A DNA stretch of 64,000 bases. Source: Rufibacter glacialis. Its GTDB lineage: Bacteria > Bacteroidota > Bacteroidia > Cytophagales > Hymenobacteraceae. Position 1 is the stretch's first letter; each line of letters begins with the position of its first letter. Positions 60,640 to 64,000 of this stretch are shown one piece after another. The notes under the pieces were generated by a model. The model searched no databases, was not told where the DNA came from, and worked only from the letters and a program-made list of their open reading frames with translations. A program made the position numbers and the translations under genes. The stretch covers positions 248,001-312,000 of the forward strand of contig NZ_VKKZ01000024.1 of assembly GCF_008271745.1 (NCBI RefSeq), read 5' to 3'.

Positions 60640-61098
60640 ATGCTAGCTGGCGTTCTGAAATATATCTCGGTGTACCTGCTGAGTGCCGTGAAGTTCTTTG
60701 GCGGGCCTTTGGTAGGAGTGACCATGGGGCTTTCCTTCTGGGCTACTCTGTGCCTGACCATAGCCGGTATGATGACCAGTGTGTTTCTGTTCTCCATGAT
60801 TGGCTCAGCGGTGCATGACCGGTATGTAGCCCGGCAGCGGGCCAAGAACAAGCCCATGTTCAGTAAAAAGAACCGCCGCATTGTCTCTGTCTGGAAGCGG
60901 TTTGGCATGTCTGGTATTGCCTTTCTTACCCCCATTCTGTTTACTCCCATTGTAGGTACGGTACTGGCCACAGTGCTGGGCGTTTCTAAAAGCCGCATCA
61001 TGCTGCACATGCTCTGGAGTGCCGTCTTCTGGGGGCTGGCGGTCACCTTCACCCTGTTTGAACTAAGCCACCTGCCTTTTCTGCAGTTCCTGAAGTAA
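60640..61098 (+). CDS. Small polytopic membrane protein, DedA/small-multidrug-export-like
   Basis: A 152-residue inner-membrane protein with about four helices: VLKYISVYLLSAVKFFGGPL, ATLCLTIAGMMTSVFLFSMI, FGMSGIAFLTPILFTPIVGT and MLWSAVFWGLAVTFTLFELS. A conserved basic loop (ARQRAKNKPMFSKKNRRIVS) sits between the second and third helices. The pattern PxxxxPIxGTxLA recalls VTT/DedA or small multidrug export proteins, but the match is weak. Relatives occur in Bacteroidota without known role. It precedes the convergent DEAD-box gene behind a shared terminator. Confidence 0.7.
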   Translation: MLAGVLKYISVYLLSAVKFFGGPLVGVTMGLSFWATLCLTIAGMMTSVFLFSMIGSAVHDRYVARQRAKNKPMFSKKNRRIVSVWKRFGMSGIAFLTPILFTPIVGTVLATVLGVSKSRIMLHMLWSAVFWGLAVTFTLFELSHLPFLQFLK

Positions 61099-61150
61099 TG
61101 GTAAGTAATTGTTGGTTGCTGATTGTTTTTTCAATCCTCATATAGAAGAA

Positions 61151-61188
61151 ACAGAAGAGCCGCTTAGGAAACTAAGCGGCTCTTCTGT
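61151..61188. terminator. Bidirectional terminator
   Basis: ACAGAAGAGCCGCTTAG pairs perfectly with CTAAGCGGCTCTTCTGT around GAAA, between the convergent membrane-protein and DEAD-box genes. Confidence 0.95.
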
Positions 61189-61263
61189 TTTACAGGTGTT
61201 TTAAAGCAAAGTGCCTCAAAACCTATTCAAATGTAGTTTAACAACTAACAATCAGCAATCAAC

Positions 61264-62736
61264 TTACCGGCTCTTGCGCTTGCTGCCTCCGCCGGCTTTG
61301 GTTTTCTTCCAGCCGGCTTTCTTCAGGTCTCTCACCTTTTCGCCCTTGCCTTTGTTCTCATACTGAGGTTTGGCTTTTTTCTCGTGGAAGGCTCCTTTGA
61401 AGTCTGGGTCTTGCTGCCGTTTGTAGGAGTCTAACTCTCGGTTGATGAGTTGCTGTTCTTCAAACGGGGTATCGTATACCTTCACTTCCTCGGGGAGGGG
61501 TGCCTGGGGTATCTTCATCTTGATCAGCTTCTCAATGCGCTCAATGTGGTGCATCTCGGCTTCATTGGCGAAGATGATGGAAGCACCCTTCTGTTCGGCC
61601 CGGCCGGTGCGCCCGATGCGGTGCACGTAGTCCTCATAAATGATGGGCACGTCAAAGTTGATCACGTGGCTCACGTCTTGGATGTCAATGCCGCGGGCGG
61701 CTACGTCAGTAGCTACCAAATAGCGTACTTCGCCTTCCCTGAACGCCTCTACCGCATTGATGCGGGTGTTCTGGCCTTTGTTGCCGTGTACCACGCGTAC
61801 TCCGCCCTGCCCTTTGCGGTCCAGGAAGGAACTGACATTGTCAGCGTTGGTTTTGGAGCGGGTGAAGATCATGACGCGGTTGAACGTCTCGCGGTCTTTA
61901 AACAGATAGTCCAGCAGCGCGATCTTGGTGCGCAGGTTGGGTACCTGGAACAGCTTCTGGCTCACGGTTTCTACCGGCGTGGCCTGCGGTGTCACCTCCA
62001 CCACCATGGGAAATTCCAGGAACTCCTCAGACAAGGTGTGCACCCGCTCGTGCATGGTCGCCGAGAACAGCAGGTTCTGCCGTTTACGCGGTATAATCTC
62101 CAGGATCTGCCGGATCTGGGGCATGAAACCCATGTCCATCATCTTGTCGGCCTCGTCCAGTACCAGGGTTTTCAGCTCTTTCAGGTGCAGTTCGCCCTTG
62201 CGGTAAATGTCCATGAGCCGGCCGGGGGTGGCTACCAGAATGTCAATACCGGCCTGGATGCGCTCAATCTGGGTTTTAGGGCCCACACCGCCGTAAATGC
62301 CCACGGTACGCACATCTAAATAAGCGCTGAACTTCTGGATGTGTTCCTCAATCTGCAGCACCAGTTCCCGGGTAGGAGCCAGAATAAGGGCGCGCGGGTG
62401 TTTGCCCTGCGCGTATTTCACCTTCATGAGCAAAGGCAATACGTAGGCACCGGTTTTACCTGTTCCCGTTTGCGCAATGCCCATCACATCATGCCCGGCC
62501 ATGGCCAAAGGAATGGTCTGCTGCTGCACCGGCGTTGGCTTCTGGAAACCCAGTTCGGCAATGGCAGTCAGCAACTGCTTATTCAGCTTAAAATCCTCAA
62601 AGCTGGCTTGGGGAGCTTCTTCCTCTGGCTCTTGCGCTTCTTCCTCTGGCGCTTCTGCCCGTGTTTCCTCGGTTGCCTCTGGGGCTATTGGTTCTTCCTG
62701 CTCCGGGGCAAGATTCTCGTTTTCTTCTTCTATCAT
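61264..62736 (-). CDS. DEAD-box RNA helicase
   Basis: A 490-residue ATP-dependent RNA helicase of the RhlE/CsdA kind, acting in rRNA assembly or RNA decay. The first 45 residues are acidic (ENENLAPEQEEPIAPEATEE and following); then the Q-motif FEDFKLNKQLLTAIAELGFQKPTPVQ, motif I AQTGTGKT, DEAD in TLVLDEADKMMDMGF, SAT, and motif VI HRIGRTGRAEQ. The C-terminal 60 residues are highly basic (KPQYENKGKGEKVRDLKKAG to KRKSR), an RNA-binding tail. The predicted promoter lies only 5 nt before the ATG. Confidence 0.95.
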   Translation of the reverse strand: MIEEENENLAPEQEEPIAPEATEETRAEAPEEEAQEPEEEAPQASFEDFKLNKQLLTAIAELGFQKPTPVQQQTIPLAMAGHDVMGIAQTGTGKTGAYVLPLLMKVKYAQGKHPRALILAPTRELVLQIEEHIQKFSAYLDVRTVGIYGGVGPKTQIERIQAGIDILVATPGRLMDIYRKGELHLKELKTLVLDEADKMMDMGFMPQIRQILEIIPRKRQNLLFSATMHERVHTLSEEFLEFPMVVEVTPQATPVETVSQKLFQVPNLRTKIALLDYLFKDRETFNRVMIFTRSKTNADNVSSFLDRKGQGGVRVVHGNKGQNTRINAVEAFREGEVRYLVATDVAARGIDIQDVSHVINFDVPIIYEDYVHRIGRTGRAEQKGASIIFANEAEMHHIERIEKLIKMKIPQAPLPEEVKVYDTPFEEQQLINRELDSYKRQQDPDFKGAFHEKKAKPQYENKGKGEKVRDLKKAGWKKTKAGGGSKRKSR

Positions 62737-62741
62737 CGGTG

Positions 62742-62749
62742 CAAAGGTA
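62742..62749 (-). promoter_or_regulatory. -7 box of the DEAD-box gene, 5 nt from the start codon
   Basis: The minus strand reads TACCTTTG-CACCG-ATG, with the ATG at 62736. Transcription would begin at or almost at the start codon, so the mRNA is probably leaderless. Confidence 0.5.
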
Positions 62750-62842
62750 CGGAATTGAGATTTGTCTCTATCCTTCTCTCCAGTAATACGTTTTCAGACG
62801 GTTTTTGGGAAAGTAGGCTTAAAACGGAAATTGGAAAAGACG

Positions 62843-63153
62843 CTCGTAGGACCTTCGGACACTACGAGGTCTTGAAATCGGGCGGTATCGGGGTAAACAC
62901 GAAACCCTGTGAGGGCTCCAAACCGCACAAGTTTGAAACTGCCTGGCGCGAGACCGCAGTCTCGTGACTTAGGATGAAGCGAGTCTCCAGACTCGCCGGG
63001 AACCACCAACCGGAATTTGGGAGTCTGGAGACTCCGTTCATGCATGGGCACGAGTCTGGAGACTCGCGCCAGCGTGGTATAACCAGAGCAGCCCTACGTT
63101 CGGTAACTGCGTTGGCTTCCGGAAGACCTCGTAGTGTCCGAAGGTCCTACGAG
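62843..63153. repeat. 311-bp element with 31-bp perfect hairpin-shaped terminal inverted repeats
   Basis: Left arm 62843-62873 and right arm 63123-63153 are perfect inverted copies (CTCGTAGGACCTTCGG then ACACTACGAGGTCTT). Each arm contains CTCGTAG ... CTACGAG and can fold alone. Inside lie a decayed family B copy (about 62900-62937) and the complete element 62943-63072. No gene. Confidence 0.85.
62943..63072. repeat. 130-bp element nested in the 311-bp element; same family as 26255-26459
   Basis: Its ends carry CTGGCGCGAG ... CTCGTG arms like those at 26255-26459, in opposite orientation, and it shares a 64-bp block (62943-63006) with that copy at about 90 per cent identity. Internal hairpins GAGTCTCCAGACTC and GAGTCTGGAGACTC show paired substitutions relative to GAGACTTTAGTCTC at 26.4 kb. 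Confidence 0.85.
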
Positions 63154-63227
63154 TGTCTTCTCCGCCGCCGTTTACACCTTATTTAAGAAAAAAGGCCTTG
63201 AAATACCTGACTTAGGAAAGGTGCCTT

Positions 63228-63235
63228 TATCTTAG
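63228..63235 (+). promoter_or_regulatory. Candidate -7 box of the dihydroorotase gene
   Basis: TATCTTAG, a one-base variant of TAnnTTTG, lies only 4 nt before the ATG at 63240, again suggesting a leaderless mRNA. Confidence 0.4.
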
Positions 63236-63239
63236 CGCC

Positions 63240-64000
63240 ATGAACAGCATTCTCATCAAGAACGCCCAACTGGTGAACGAAGGCCAGATCCAGACCGCCG
63301 ATGTGCTGGTGAAAGACGGCTACATCCAGACCATCGGGCAGAACCTGAACGCCGTGGCTGACACGGTGATAGACGCGAAAGGCCAATACCTGCTGCCCGG
63401 CATCATTGACGACCAGGTCCATTTCCGGGACCCCGGCCTCACCTACAAGGCAGACCTATACTCTGAACCCCGGGCGGCCGTGGCCGGCGGCGTGACCACC
63501 TTCATGGAAATGCCCAACACCGTGCCCAACGCCACCACGCAGGAGCTGTTGCAGCAAAAGTATGATACGGCGGCGCAGAAATCATTGGCCAACTACTCGT
63601 TCTTCATGGGCGGCACCAATGATAACCTGGCCGAAATCCTGAAAACGGACCCGCGGACTGTCTGCGGCATTAAGCTGTTCATGGGTTCCAGCACCGGTAA
63701 CATGCTGGTGGATAATATCAGCACGCTGGAGGAAATCTTCAAACAGAGCCCCATGCTCATTGCCACGCACTGTGAAGATGAAGCCACGGTCAGGGCTAAC
63801 ACACAAAAAGCCACGGAGCAGTATGGCGAGGAGATTCCCATGAGCGCGCACCCTGAGATCAGGAGCGTAGAAGCTTGTTACAAGTCTTCCAGCATGGCGG
63901 TGGAGTTGGCCAGGAAGCACAATACGCGCCTGCACATCCTGCACATCAGTACTGCTGAAGAACTGGCCCTGTTCAGCAATGACATGCCACTGGAGCAAAA
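63240..64000 (+). CDS. pyrC: Dihydroorotase-like amidohydrolase (cut by the window end)
   Basis: The visible 253 residues belong to a class I-type dihydroorotase, which cyclises carbamoyl aspartate in pyrimidine synthesis. Markers: beta-sandwich start (SILIKNAQLVNEGQIQTADV), LPGIIDDQVHFRDPGLTYKA, GVTTFMEMPNTVPN, the carbamylated-Lys region CGIKLFMGSSTGN, IATHCEDEATV and LHILHISTAEELAL. In most dihydroorotases the first motif is H-x-H; here it is Q-V-H, a replacement I believe common in Bacteroidota copies. The frame is open to the end of the window. Assignment to another cyclic amidohydrolase cannot be fully excluded. Confidence 0.9.
   Translation, partial: MNSILIKNAQLVNEGQIQTADVLVKDGYIQTIGQNLNAVADTVIDAKGQYLLPGIIDDQVHFRDPGLTYKADLYSEPRAAVAGGVTTFMEMPNTVPNATTQELLQQKYDTAAQKSLANYSFFMGGTNDNLAEILKTDPRTVCGIKLFMGSSTGNMLVDNISTLEEIFKQSPMLIATHCEDEATVRANTQKATEQYGEEIPMSAHPEIRSVEACYKSSSMAVELARKHNTRLHILHISTAEELALFSNDMPLEQ

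Noticed and set aside
61101-61267. Inverted pair TTGCTGATTGTT / AACAATCAGCAA on both sides of the convergent terminator
   Set aside because: Only 12 bp match and the flanks do not align well; noted but too weak to call an element.
1-64000. tRNA, rRNA, tmRNA, prophage or insertion-sequence genes
   Set aside because: No such gene or transposase frame was recognised in any gap on either strand by reading; a dedicated RNA search was not possible.

Overview
The window looks like a Bacteroidota chromosome segment, most likely from the Hymenobacteraceae (Rufibacter/Pontibacter-like); the genus is inference. Support: gliding genes gldB, gldD and gldE, a RemB/Wzi-like outer-membrane protein, -7 boxes of the TAnnTTTG type, many GTG/TTG starts without clear Shine-Dalgarno sites, ribosomal protein THX, a COX24-type mini-protein, several PorT-type beta-barrels, and cruF-crtY carotenoid genes. 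The genes are ordinary chromosomal ones. I see no rRNA, tRNA, phage, plasmid, CRISPR or transposase gene.

Layout. 0-6.5 kb: recG, a FUSC exporter, and a minus-strand set of Crp/Fnr regulator, secreted GlcG/HbpS-like protein and secreted HIU hydrolase. 6.5-15.3 kb: a Bacteroidota core cluster, mutY-ssb-gldE-gldD leftward and HU-TPR-COX24-RNase G rightward, then a beta-barrel gene and gldB. 15.3-26 kb: glycosyltransferase, S41 peptidase, nth, ECF sigma factor with a small overlapping partner, YitT, a DUF6799-like protein, globin, a repeat-filled gene desert (23.1-24.2 kb) and an MFS exporter. 26.6-33 kb: a heavy-metal RND efflux module in which the pump and the outer-membrane channel are one 1456-residue frame. 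33-48 kb: THX, uvrA, cruF-crtY, tpiA, prmA with a 1703-residue secreted protein, plsY and an M20 peptidase. 48-51.4 kb: a tandem beta-barrel array with one 5'-truncated member. 51.6-64 kb: comM, gmhA, an MsbA-like ABC exporter, the RemB/Wzi-like protein, a FemAB-like protein, upp, a DEAD-box helicase and a dihydroorotase cut by the window end.

The most unusual content lies between genes. (1) A degenerate palindrome (family A) of about 35-40 bp, with arms like GTTTnRGGSCnGTTTTC, occurs in some 25 intergenic gaps and in no gene I read. (2) Several elements of 115-311 bp have terminal inverted repeats that each fold into their own hairpin; one is nested inside another. (3) A palindrome built on CCTGTGAGG/CCTCACAGG (family B) occurs three times plus one decayed copy. 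They resemble REP doublets or MITEs, but no transposase is in the window. Other leads are the giant secreted protein with a lysine-rich three-repeat tail, an orphan terminator that may end a small RNA, and -7 boxes 4-5 nt from start codons that imply leaderless mRNAs.
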